From Rhodospirillaceae bacterium (lineage in GTDB: Bacteria; Pseudomonadota; Alphaproteobacteria; Rhodospirillales_A; Casp-alpha2): 5,088 nt of DNA. The position numbers and the translations under genes were made by a program. The DNA is taken from NCBI GenBank assembly GCA_003488105.1, contig DNMS01000047.1, forward strand, positions 725 to 5,812, in the 5' to 3' direction. The notes beneath the pieces were generated by a model. That model saw only the letters and a program-made list of their open reading frames with translations. It was not told where the DNA came from and ran no database searches. This document shows positions 1 through 5,088 of the stretch, in pieces (within the stretch, counting starts at the first letter, position 1; every line of letters starts with the position of its first letter).

Positions 1-166
1 CGTCGCGGATCGCCGGCACCTTGCCGAAAGGGTGCTCCTGTTTCTGCTCGTCGGAGCCGGGCATGTATTCATAAATACGGTAGGTTTCCTCCTTCTCCTC
101 CAGGCACATGCGCACCGTTCGGGTGAAGGGGCTGATCGTGGTACCGTAGATCGTCAGATCCGACAT
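1..166 (-). CDS. Glutathione S-transferase, N-terminal part (runs off left edge)
   Basis: Reading the minus strand from the ATG at 166 gives 55 codons that form the start of a glutathione S-transferase, a cytosolic enzyme that usually conjugates glutathione to electrophiles or handles peroxides. Seen: a first beta strand (LTIYG, residues 4-8), then SPFTRTVRMCLEEK (12-25), where Ser12 sits at the usual catalytic position at the start of the first helix. Next comes HPFGKVPAI (45-53), the thioredoxin-fold segment carrying the cis-proline (Pro51) that contacts the glutathione backbone. Known of the family: full proteins are about 200-230 residues with an all-helical C-terminal domain, which would lie outside the window. 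The start is supported by a strong ribosome-binding site 8 nt upstream. The gene is divergent from the ribbon-helix-helix gene. The substrate and subclass cannot be told from this fragment. Confidence 0.9.
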   Translation of the reverse strand, partial: MSDLTIYGTTISPFTRTVRMCLEEKEETYRIYEYMPGSDEQKQEHPFGKVPAIRD

Positions 167-174
167 TGCGGCGG

Positions 175-181
175 TCTCCTC
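175..181 (-). promoter_or_regulatory. Ribosome-binding site of the glutathione S-transferase gene
   Basis: The minus strand reads GAGGAGA followed by an 8-nt spacer and the ATG at 166. This is a near-ideal Shine-Dalgarno sequence and it fixes the start of the transferase gene. Confidence 0.8.
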
Positions 182-188
182 GGGACGT

Positions 189-209
189 TTTTTATATTAA
201 GCATAAAAA
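189..209. promoter_or_regulatory. AT-rich divergent promoter region with 7-bp inverted repeat
   Basis: This is the only strongly AT-rich patch in the window. TTTTTAT (189-195) and ATAAAAA (203-209) form a perfect inverted repeat around a 7-nt centre. On the minus strand the same bases contain TGCTTAATA (203-195), which fits an extended -10 element; transcription would start near 187 and give a leader of about 20 nt before the transferase ATG at 166. On the plus strand TATATT (193-198) could be a -10 for the ribbon-helix-helix gene, but no good -35 sits at the right distance. The overlap of symmetry and promoter elements would suit an operator, possibly for the adjacent ribbon-helix-helix protein. 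The promoter calls are by eye, and the operator idea is inference. Confidence 0.4.
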
Positions 210-258
210 GAGTGCCGCGAGGCAACCCATACTGGCAAGGGAAAAGCACGTTACACCG

Positions 259-510
259 ATGATCAAGCCCCTGTCCCCACACCCCCGTCACGACCCCGCC
301 CGCCTGGCCAAACGCTCGGTTCTGATCGCCGGCCATCACACCAGCCTGACCCTGGAGGACGTGTTCTGGGAGGCGCTCAGAGAGATCGCCGCGGCGCGGC
401 GGATGTCAGTCAATGCCCTGGTCACGGAAATCGACGCCGGGCGCACGGGCAACCTGTCGAGCGCCGTTCGTGTTTTCATCCTGCAACAAGCGACGGGGGC
501 AGACGGCTAG
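259..510 (+). CDS. Small ribbon-helix-helix DNA-binding protein (RHH_4 type)
   Basis: This complete 83-residue protein is a probable transcription regulator that binds DNA as a dimer through paired beta strands. Seen: a basic strand region KRSVLIAGHHTSLTLED (18-34), then helix FWEALREIAAAR (36-47), a turn, helix VNALVTEIDA (51-60), and a conserved-looking tail GNLSSAVRVFILQQ (64-77). This order, with the SL-(S/T)-LED and N-L-S-S-A-(L/V)-R-V-F motifs, matches the RHH_4 family (PF13467) of Alphaproteobacteria, whose members are usually this small and largely uncharacterised. The ATG at 259 was chosen because the in-frame ATG at 166 would overlap the divergent transferase start and add a non-conserved, basic 31-residue extension. 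The ribosome-binding site before 259 is poor: the nearest purine-rich run, AAGGGA, is about 17 nt away. The gene is divergent from the transferase and convergent with the AsmA-like gene. Its target genes cannot be read from the sequence. Confidence 0.85.
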   Translation: MIKPLSPHPRHDPARLAKRSVLIAGHHTSLTLEDVFWEALREIAAARRMSVNALVTEIDAGRTGNLSSAVRVFILQQATGADG

Positions 511-552
511 CATTTCCGTCCCGCAAAGAATGTTCTCAAAAGAGACGCGGGC

Positions 553-3500
553 TTAGAATTTCCCGAGGATGCCGCGCAGGAGATCCTGCGGCGTCACCTT
601 CTTCTTTTCCTCGGTCTGCGGCGCCGGTTGCTCCGCTTTCGGTTGGACCGGCTGCTGCGGCTGGCCGCCGCCCAGGATGCCCTGAAGCACGTCGCCGACG
701 CCCTTCTTCTTCAACAACTTGTCGAGCCCCGGCACAGGAATGCCGCCGGTCCCGAGGGACGCTGTGTCGACCTTGATGCGCGGTGCATCCAGTTGCCCGG
801 TGATCGAGAACGGCACGTTCACGCCCTTGCGCGTGGTGATGGACAGCACTGCCGACAGCAGATTGGGGGCCGGCTGGATAGCGCCCGCGAGGTCGACCGT
901 CCAAGCCGCCAGATCGACACTGCCGGCACCACTGGCGACGCCCACGTTGGTCACGGCCTTCAGTTGGCTGGAGGTCGCGACGCCATTGGCAATCGTGAAC
1001 GCGGCGTCCACATCGGCCAGGCCCTTGCCCTGCTTCGGGCCGCCGAGGGCACCCCCCAACTGGTTGAGCGCCAGCACCACGCCACCCAGGCCGAACCCGG
1101 CTTCGGCCGATCCGCTGAGGGCTTCCGCGTCCAGGTCACGGCCGGAAAAGTTCAGTTTGCCGCCGAGGGAAGAGACGACCTCCGCCTCCGACCGGCCCCG
1201 GGCCGTGACATCGAAATCAGCGTTGATCTTGCCCGCCGCGGCGCTGCCCAGGGCTTTGCCCGCCTTGGTCAGGTCCGCGCCGGCGATCTGGCCCGCGGCG
1301 CTCAACTGCCCGGCGGACGAGGCCGTCGCCTTGGCTGTCAGCGCACCCCCGAACAAACGGCCGGTCAGACGTTCGACCGTCAGCACGCCGCCTTCGACGG
1401 CGGCGCCAAGATCAGCGTTTTCCAGGACGGCGCCCTCGAAGGTCACCTTCGGCGACGTTGCCGTGACGGCGGCGTCCATCGTGTTCAAGACCGCAAGGTC
1501 GATGGGTGCCTTGGACCAGCGGGAACTGACCGCCGCCACTGCCGCCATCAGGGGATTGCCACCCGGTCCGGTCCAAGCGGCAGGTGCCCGGGTGATTCCC
1601 CACCCCCGGTGCATCAGACCCGCCGCCCGCTTGGCCGGCAGGAACGGCGTGATATCGACGGGGCCGAGCGCCAGATTGACCAGCGCCTTCGGCTTGGCGC
1701 CTTCAAGGGCAAGCGACAGACTGCCCGCCGTCGTCACCGGCCCAACCTTGCCCGCGATATTATCGACACGCACGGACTTTGCATTGCCCGTGACCTGGGC
1801 TGTCAGATCGAACCCGCCGACCTTGCCTTGGGGCCGATAATCCACACCGAAGCGGCGTAACAGGCCGGCCAGATCGCTGTGCCGCGCGGACAGACCCAGC
1901 CGCAGGTCCTGCCCCGCGAGGGCCAGGACCGGCAGGGTCCCCCGCAGTCCGACAGTCCCGCCCATGGCGCCCAGGTTGGCGGTCACCGATGGCGACAATA
2001 GGCTGCCCGATACGGCCGCATTGACGGACACCGCCCCCAGGGCTTCCGGCGACACCGGCAAGTCCAAGGCCAGCGCCTTGGCCAAGGGACCCGCGTCCTT
2101 GGTGTTGGCGGTGATTTTCAGGTCCTTGGCCGTGGGAATGCCGTCAAGCCCGGTAAGCCCGCCAGTCACCCCGGCACTCAGGCCCGCGAAACTGCCAACC
2201 TTGAAGGCGCGCAATGTCAGATCACCGCGCGTCAGGGTCGCGTCCAGCGCAATGTTACGCGCCATCAGGCCACGCACCACTGCCGTGCCGATGGCAAGCT
2301 TCACGTTGGCGTCGAAGGTCGTGAGCGGTTTCAGAGGTGCGAACAGATCGACGGCCGGCGGGGCGGCCGCCACAGGGGTGCTCCCGCCTGCCGCCGTATT
2401 GGCGGGGGCCTTGTCCTTGCCGCCCTTCGCGGACGGCGCAGGCGGCATCAGAACATCCAGATCAACCTTGTCCAGTTCCAGGTTTGCGCCGAACGACGGC
2501 CGCGCCTGAAGGGCGAGAGTCACCGCCCCCGTCATCTTCGTGCCACCAGCCGTGGCGGCAATGCCCGTCAGTTGAAGATAGTCGCCATCGACGACCAGCG
2601 GCGTCTTGAAACTGAAATCCTTGAGCACGGCGGCGGGTACGGCCACGCCCGGCACGGCCCAGGCCAGCACGGGACCCAGATCCTTGGCGCGGGTTTCGAT
2701 CTGGCCTTCGAACCGGGGTTTGCCGTCGCGGGCGCTGAGGAACCCGAACAGCCCCACGTCGGCGTCACCGGGCAGCTGCGCCGTCGCCTGGTTGAGGGTC
2801 AATTCGCCATTGGCCAGATCGGCGCTTAGGCTCACCCCCTCCAGCGGCTTGCCGCGCAGCACCAAAGCATCAATCTGCACCGACAGGTTGGCCTGAATGT
2901 CCTTCGGCAAGACAAAGCCCGCCGCCGATTTGGCTGGTTTGGCCGGTTTCGCCGAGGTCTCGGGTTTCGCCGTCGCCGTCTTCTTCAGGTCGCCCGGCTT
3001 GGTGGCCTCCTCGACCTTGACCGGCGCCGGCGCCGGCGCAAGCAAGGCATCAAGATCGACCCAGCCCGATTTGACGGACAGGGAGGCAACGGTCTTATCG
3101 CCGGTCACGACATCCGCAGACACATGGAACTCCATGTTGTCGAGTTTGATTTCCAGGCCCTCGACACGGCCGCCGTCGGCGCTAGCATCCAGATTGCCCA
3201 TCACGGTGAACGGTTTCGTCAGATTGACGGGCAGGTCGGAAAACCCGCCGGTCGCCGCGATGGCTTCGGCGACATTTGGGCCACTGCCCGTGATCTTGGC
3301 GCGCAACCGCGGCTTCTCCGGCACGTTCACGACGCCGCCGTCGACCCTAATCACCGTGTCACTGCCGAATTTCAGGCTGAACACCAGGGGAACCGTGCGA
3401 CCCTGGACGATCTCGGCGACGTTCAGGGAATAGGCGAAGCGATGTCCGGCCAGGGTCAGCGCGCCGTCGCTTTCCACCGGCCCGTTCAGGCTGGCGGCGG

Positions 3501-4116
3501 CGATGCGAGCATCAATCCCGGTGATGACCTCTTCCCGGCCGCGCTGAAGATCGCGGTATACGATGGTCCCGCCCTCGACCGTGAAATTATCCACAGCGAT
3601 GCCGGAACCAGCCGTTCCGGCGCCGACACCGGTGCCAGGGGTCTGCTTATCGGCCACAAGTGGCTGGGAAGCGTTACTGTCCTTTGCAGGAACGGGCTTG
3701 CTGAAATCCCAGTTCACGCGGCCATCGGCAAGACGTTCCAGCAGAACCGTCGGGCGGACCAGCTTGACGGTTTCGACCCGCACCTTGCCGCCCAGCAAGG
3801 CCAGCGCCGCGACCCGGACCTCCAGAGATTCGAAGGACGCCATGCGGGCATCCGCGGAGCCCCCGATATTGGCAAGATGAACATCGGCGACATGCAAGCG
3901 CGGGCGGGGCAGAACCTGGACGGACACGGGGCCACCGATGACGACCTTGCGTCCGGTCACCTTTTCGACCTGGTCGGCGATGTCGTCCGTATAGTTGTTC
4001 CAATCGATCAGACTCGGGCCGATCAGCAGCACGCCGATGACGAGCGCGAAAAAGACCGAAAAACCGATGGCGATTTTCTTCAACGGGCGGACCCCATGTG
4101 TTCGATGGTGACTCAC
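553..4116 (-). CDS. AsmA-family protein, membrane-anchored, periplasmic
   Basis: This complete 1187-codon gene ends in TAA. Seen: a short cytosolic N-terminus, one membrane anchor (residues about 15-34), then a segment running IDWNNY...VTGRKVVIGGPVSV...LPRPRLHVADVHLAN (37-83) that is typical of the AsmA N-terminal domain (PF05170). A long body rich in short hydrophobic beta strands follows. An AsmA-like C-terminal region spans about 890-1116 (LTVERLTGRLFGG, LGGKLNFSG, FSITGQLDAPRIKV). Low-complexity linkers lie at about 141-172, 359-399 and 556-590, and a Pro/Gln/Lys tail at 1150-1173. Known of the family: AsmA, YhdP and TamB relatives are anchored in the inner membrane, reach into the periplasm, and are implicated in outer-membrane homeostasis and phospholipid transfer. 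A role in lipid traffic here is inference from family. The GTG at 4116 is the first start after an in-frame stop (4123-4125), but a GC hairpin abuts it. A TTG at 4083 would give the more typical N-terminus MKKIAIGF and 1176 residues. The gene lies 72 nt downstream of the P-type ATPase gene. Confidence 0.92.
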   Translation of the reverse strand: MSHHRTHGVRPLKKIAIGFSVFFALVIGVLLIGPSLIDWNNYTDDIADQVEKVTGRKVVIGGPVSVQVLPRPRLHVADVHLANIGGSADARMASFESLEVRVAALALLGGKVRVETVKLVRPTVLLERLADGRVNWDFSKPVPAKDSNASQPLVADKQTPGTGVGAGTAGSGIAVDNFTVEGGTIVYRDLQRGREEVITGIDARIAAASLNGPVESDGALTLAGHRFAYSLNVAEIVQGRTVPLVFSLKFGSDTVIRVDGGVVNVPEKPRLRAKITGSGPNVAEAIAATGGFSDLPVNLTKPFTVMGNLDASADGGRVEGLEIKLDNMEFHVSADVVTGDKTVASLSVKSGWVDLDALLAPAPAPVKVEEATKPGDLKKTATAKPETSAKPAKPAKSAAGFVLPKDIQANLSVQIDALVLRGKPLEGVSLSADLANGELTLNQATAQLPGDADVGLFGFLSARDGKPRFEGQIETRAKDLGPVLAWAVPGVAVPAAVLKDFSFKTPLVVDGDYLQLTGIAATAGGTKMTGAVTLALQARPSFGANLELDKVDLDVLMPPAPSAKGGKDKAPANTAAGGSTPVAAAPPAVDLFAPLKPLTTFDANVKLAIGTAVVRGLMARNIALDATLTRGDLTLRAFKVGSFAGLSAGVTGGLTGLDGIPTAKDLKITANTKDAGPLAKALALDLPVSPEALGAVSVNAAVSGSLLSPSVTANLGAMGGTVGLRGTLPVLALAGQDLRLGLSARHSDLAGLLRRFGVDYRPQGKVGGFDLTAQVTGNAKSVRVDNIAGKVGPVTTAGSLSLALEGAKPKALVNLALGPVDITPFLPAKRAAGLMHRGWGITRAPAAWTGPGGNPLMAAVAAVSSRWSKAPIDLAVLNTMDAAVTATSPKVTFEGAVLENADLGAAVEGGVLTVERLTGRLFGGALTAKATASSAGQLSAAGQIAGADLTKAGKALGSAAAGKINADFDVTARGRSEAEVVSSLGGKLNFSGRDLDAEALSGSAEAGFGLGGVVLALNQLGGALGGPKQGKGLADVDAAFTIANGVATSSQLKAVTNVGVASGAGSVDLAAWTVDLAGAIQPAPNLLSAVLSITTRKGVNVPFSITGQLDAPRIKVDTASLGTGGIPVPGLDKLLKKKGVGDVLQGILGGGQPQQPVQPKAEQPAPQTEEKKKVTPQDLLRGILGKF
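559..693 (-). repeat. Duplicated short helical motif in the AsmA-like C-terminal tail
   Basis: Two nine-residue segments near the end of the AsmA-like protein resemble each other: DVLQGILGG (residues 1142-1150, bases 667-693) and DLLRGILGK (residues 1178-1186, bases 559-585). Six of nine positions are identical. A Pro/Gln/Glu/Lys-rich stretch of 27 residues separates them. Codon choice differs between the copies, so this is not a recent DNA duplication. Both could form small amphipathic helices; any function is unknown. Confidence 0.5.
2920..3042 (-). repeat. Ala/Pro/Lys low-complexity linker coding segment
   Basis: Residues about 359-399 of the AsmA-like protein are mostly Ala, Pro, Lys and Thr, including APAPAP and KPAKPAK. 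The DNA at 3022-3039 is a GCCGGC-type simple repeat. It separates the N-terminal AsmA module from the central beta-rich body. Such linkers are flexible and often vary in length among relatives. Confidence 0.6.
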
Positions 4117-4133
4117 GCCCCGTCATGCGGGGC
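4117..4133 (-). other. GC hairpin directly before the GTG start of the AsmA-like gene
   Basis: GCCCCG (4117-4122) and CGGGGC (4128-4133) are perfect complements around a 5-nt loop, TCATG. In the minus-strand transcript this 6-bp all-GC stem ends at the base just before the GTG at 4116, where a Shine-Dalgarno sequence would have to be. No run of U follows, so it is not a standard intrinsic terminator. It either hinders initiation at this GTG or shows that translation starts further in, for example at the TTG at 4083. Confidence 0.45.
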
Positions 4134-4189
4134 CGTTCGGTGCAGAGTGTAGGGCGAACAACCCGCCATTGCCATAGGCCGAACGGGCC
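4131..4189 (-). other. Long-range complementary arms spanning the ATPase-AsmA spacer
   Basis: GGCCGTTCGG (4131-4140) is complementary to CCGAACGGGCC (4179-4189), giving ten base pairs with one bulged base and a 38-nt loop. The pairing uses bases of both local hairpins (4117-4133 and 4174-4192), so it excludes them. A transcript reading from the ATPase gene into the AsmA-like gene could therefore adopt alternative folds. In GC-rich DNA such pairings can arise by chance, and no regulatory ligand or leader peptide is visible. Confidence 0.3.
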
Positions 4190-4192
4190 TAT
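4174..4192 (-). other. Hairpin overlapping the stop codon of the P-type ATPase gene
   Basis: ATAGGCC (4174-4180) and GGCCTAT (4186-4192) form a perfect 7-bp inverted repeat with a 5-nt loop. The TAG stop codon of the ATPase (4191-4189) lies in one arm. On the minus strand the stem is followed by GGCAATGG rather than U residues, so it is a weak candidate terminator for the ATPase transcript. A TTTT run follows the stem only on the plus strand (4192-4195). It might act with Rho or protect the 3' end. Confidence 0.35.
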
Positions 4193-5088
4193 TTTCGTGG
4201 AAAACTGCCATTTCTCCGCATTCCTTCACCGCCGTCGGGCGCCGGGCCGGTCATCCTTTGGACGACCTTGAACAACTCCATCATCAGGATCACCGAGGCC
4301 GCGATGACCGCAACAAGCAGCCAAGTTCCGATGTCCACGGCCTCGACCCGCAGAACCGAGCTGAACCCGGGCAGGTGCATGGCCAGGATATGGGCGCCCT
4401 GGCTGATGAGGACGGCGCCGACCAACAGCCAGTTCGCCGACAGCGGCACGCGGAAGATGGATCGCGTCTCCGAACGGCAGTTGAAGACATGGGCGTTCTC
4501 GAACAGAACCAGCAGCAGCAGAAGCGCATTGCGTGCCTGATGTTCCGCCCAGCCTTGGTCCAGCATCCAGGCGAAGAACAGATAACCGACCGCCCCCATG
4601 AACAGACCGGAGACAATGGTTTCCGAGATCATCATCCGGTCAAAGACCGGCTGGTTCGGCGGTCGTGGCGAACGATCGAGCAGGCCCGGCTCCGCCTTCT
4701 CGAAAGCCAGGGCCGTATGCTGCAAGCCCTGGGTCACCAGGTTGAGCCACAGAAGCTGCACGGCATAAAGCGGCAGCGGCAACCCGCCCAGGAAGGCAAA
4801 GAAAAACAACGCGACCTCGGCCGCCCCGGTCGAGACCAGCAGATAGACCACCTTGCGCACGTTGTCGTAGGCGATGCGTCCCTGCTCCACCCCGTTAACG
4901 ATGGAGGCGAAATTGTCGTCGGTCAGGATCAGGTCCGCCGTGTCGCGCGCCACGTCCGTGCCGCCGGCCCCCATCGCGACGCCGATGTCGGCCGCGTTAA
5001 GCGCCGGCGCGTCGTTCACGCCGTCGCCGGTTACCGCGACGAAATGCCCCTGAGCCCGCAGTGATTTGACGATCTCCAGCTTCTGCAA
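4189..5088 (-). CDS. P2-class cation-transporting P-type ATPase, C-terminal part (runs off right edge)
   Basis: These 299 codons are the end of an inner-membrane ATP-driven cation pump. The first codon in view, TTG, is an internal Leu and not a start. Seen: the end of the phosphorylation domain with the hinge motif [11 protein letters not shown] (residues 20-30) and [18 protein letters not shown] (43-60). Then come membrane segments M5 (about 79-101), M6 (107-129), M7 (152-175), M8 (184-203), M9 (217-237) and M10 (252-272). The membrane part matches the cation-ATPase C-terminal domain (PF00689) of P2 pumps. Aligned by eye to SERCA, ligand residues Glu771, Asn796, Thr799 and Glu908 are kept (Glu91, Asn116, Thr119, Glu207). 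Asn768 is Gly88 and Asp800 is Gln120. The ion is therefore uncertain: Ca2+ is possible, but altered specificity is likely. The DKTG phosphorylation site and ATP-binding domain would lie beyond the window. The stop TAG at 4189-4191 sits inside a hairpin. Confidence 0.93.
   Translation of the reverse strand: MQKLEIVKSLRAQGHFVAVTGDGVNDAPALNAADIGVAMGAGGTDVARDTADLILTDDNFASIVNGVEQGRIAYDNVRKVVYLLVSTGAAEVALFFFAFLGGLPLPLYAVQLLWLNLVTQGLQHTALAFEKAEPGLLDRSPRPPNQPVFDRMMISETIVSGLFMGAVGYLFFAWMLDQGWAEHQARNALLLLLVLFENAHVFNCRSETRSIFRVPLSANWLLVGAVLISQGAHILAMHLPGFSSVLRVEAVDIGTWLLVAVIAASVILMMELFKVVQRMTGPAPDGGEGMRRNGSFPRK

Noticed and set aside
32..262. 76-codon plus-strand open frame over the transferase start
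   Set aside because: It covers the glutathione S-transferase N-terminus and the promoter region on the other strand and has no recognisable features.
511..552. Possible bidirectional terminator between the convergent ribbon-helix-helix and AsmA-like genes
   Set aside because: CCCGC (520-524) and GCGGG (547-551) enclose TCTC-AAAA-GAGA (534-545), but the stems are short, separated by a 9-nt asymmetric bulge and have no U run on either side. Termination may occur here, but the sequence does not show it.
628..1860. Long plus-strand open frames (410 and 373 codons) inside the AsmA-like gene
   Set aside because: They lie fully antisense to a clearly recognisable AsmA-family frame. Their translations are rich in Arg, Ala, Pro and Gly without domain-like pattern, as expected from GC-rich antisense shadows.
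4146..4151. TACACT (minus strand) as a -10 for a separate AsmA-gene promoter
   Set aside because: It matches only four of six consensus bases, and no convincing -35 lies 16-18 nt upstream.
3124..4152. 342-codon plus-strand open frame
   Set aside because: It is antisense to the N-terminal AsmA domain and membrane anchor, and its composition (Asp, Gly, Arg, His, Gln) shows no recognisable domain.
4258..5064. 268-codon plus-strand open frame
   Set aside because: It is antisense to the conserved P-type ATPase hinge motif and membrane helices. The translation is rich in Gln, Arg and Asp and looks like a shadow.
5086..5088. TTG at the right edge as the start of the ATPase gene
   Set aside because: The protein in view begins in the middle of the phosphorylation domain (QKLEIVKSL before [11 protein letters not shown]), so this is an internal leucine codon and the gene is cut by the window edge.

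Overview
The window is visibly GC-rich, with G or C at most third codon positions. It looks like an ordinary chromosomal segment of an alphaproteobacterium, perhaps of the Rhodospirillales type. The lineage call rests on the small ribbon-helix-helix protein of the RHH_4 type, which is typical of Alphaproteobacteria, and on the style of the AsmA-like protein with its Ala/Pro/Lys linkers. No transposase, integrase, tRNA, rRNA or CRISPR array is visible.

Layout, left to right. (1) Positions 1-166, minus strand: the first 55 codons of a glutathione S-transferase gene that runs off the left edge. (2) Positions 167-258: a short AT-rich intergenic stretch shared by two divergent genes, with a 7-bp inverted repeat and a likely extended -10 promoter for the transferase. 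(3) Positions 259-510, plus strand: a complete 83-residue ribbon-helix-helix DNA-binding protein. (4) Positions 553-4116, minus strand: a complete 1187-codon AsmA-family envelope protein, convergent with the ribbon-helix-helix gene across a 42-bp gap. (5) Positions 4117-4188: a 72-bp spacer dense in complementary segments. (6) Positions 4189-5088, minus strand: the C-terminal 299 codons of a P2-class cation-transporting P-type ATPase that runs off the right edge.

The P-type ATPase and the AsmA-like gene lie head to tail and could be co-transcribed, although the spacer could fold into alternative hairpins. They share an envelope location (an inner-membrane ion pump and a membrane-anchored periplasmic protein), but nothing in the sequence ties them to one pathway. 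The transferase and the ribbon-helix-helix gene share an upstream region, so the latter could regulate the pair; that is inference.

I found no clear sign of a new multi-gene system. The points most worth a second look are the alternative RNA folds between the ATPase and AsmA genes, the doubtful start codon of the AsmA gene, the substituted ion-ligand positions in the ATPase, and the possible operator between the divergent genes.
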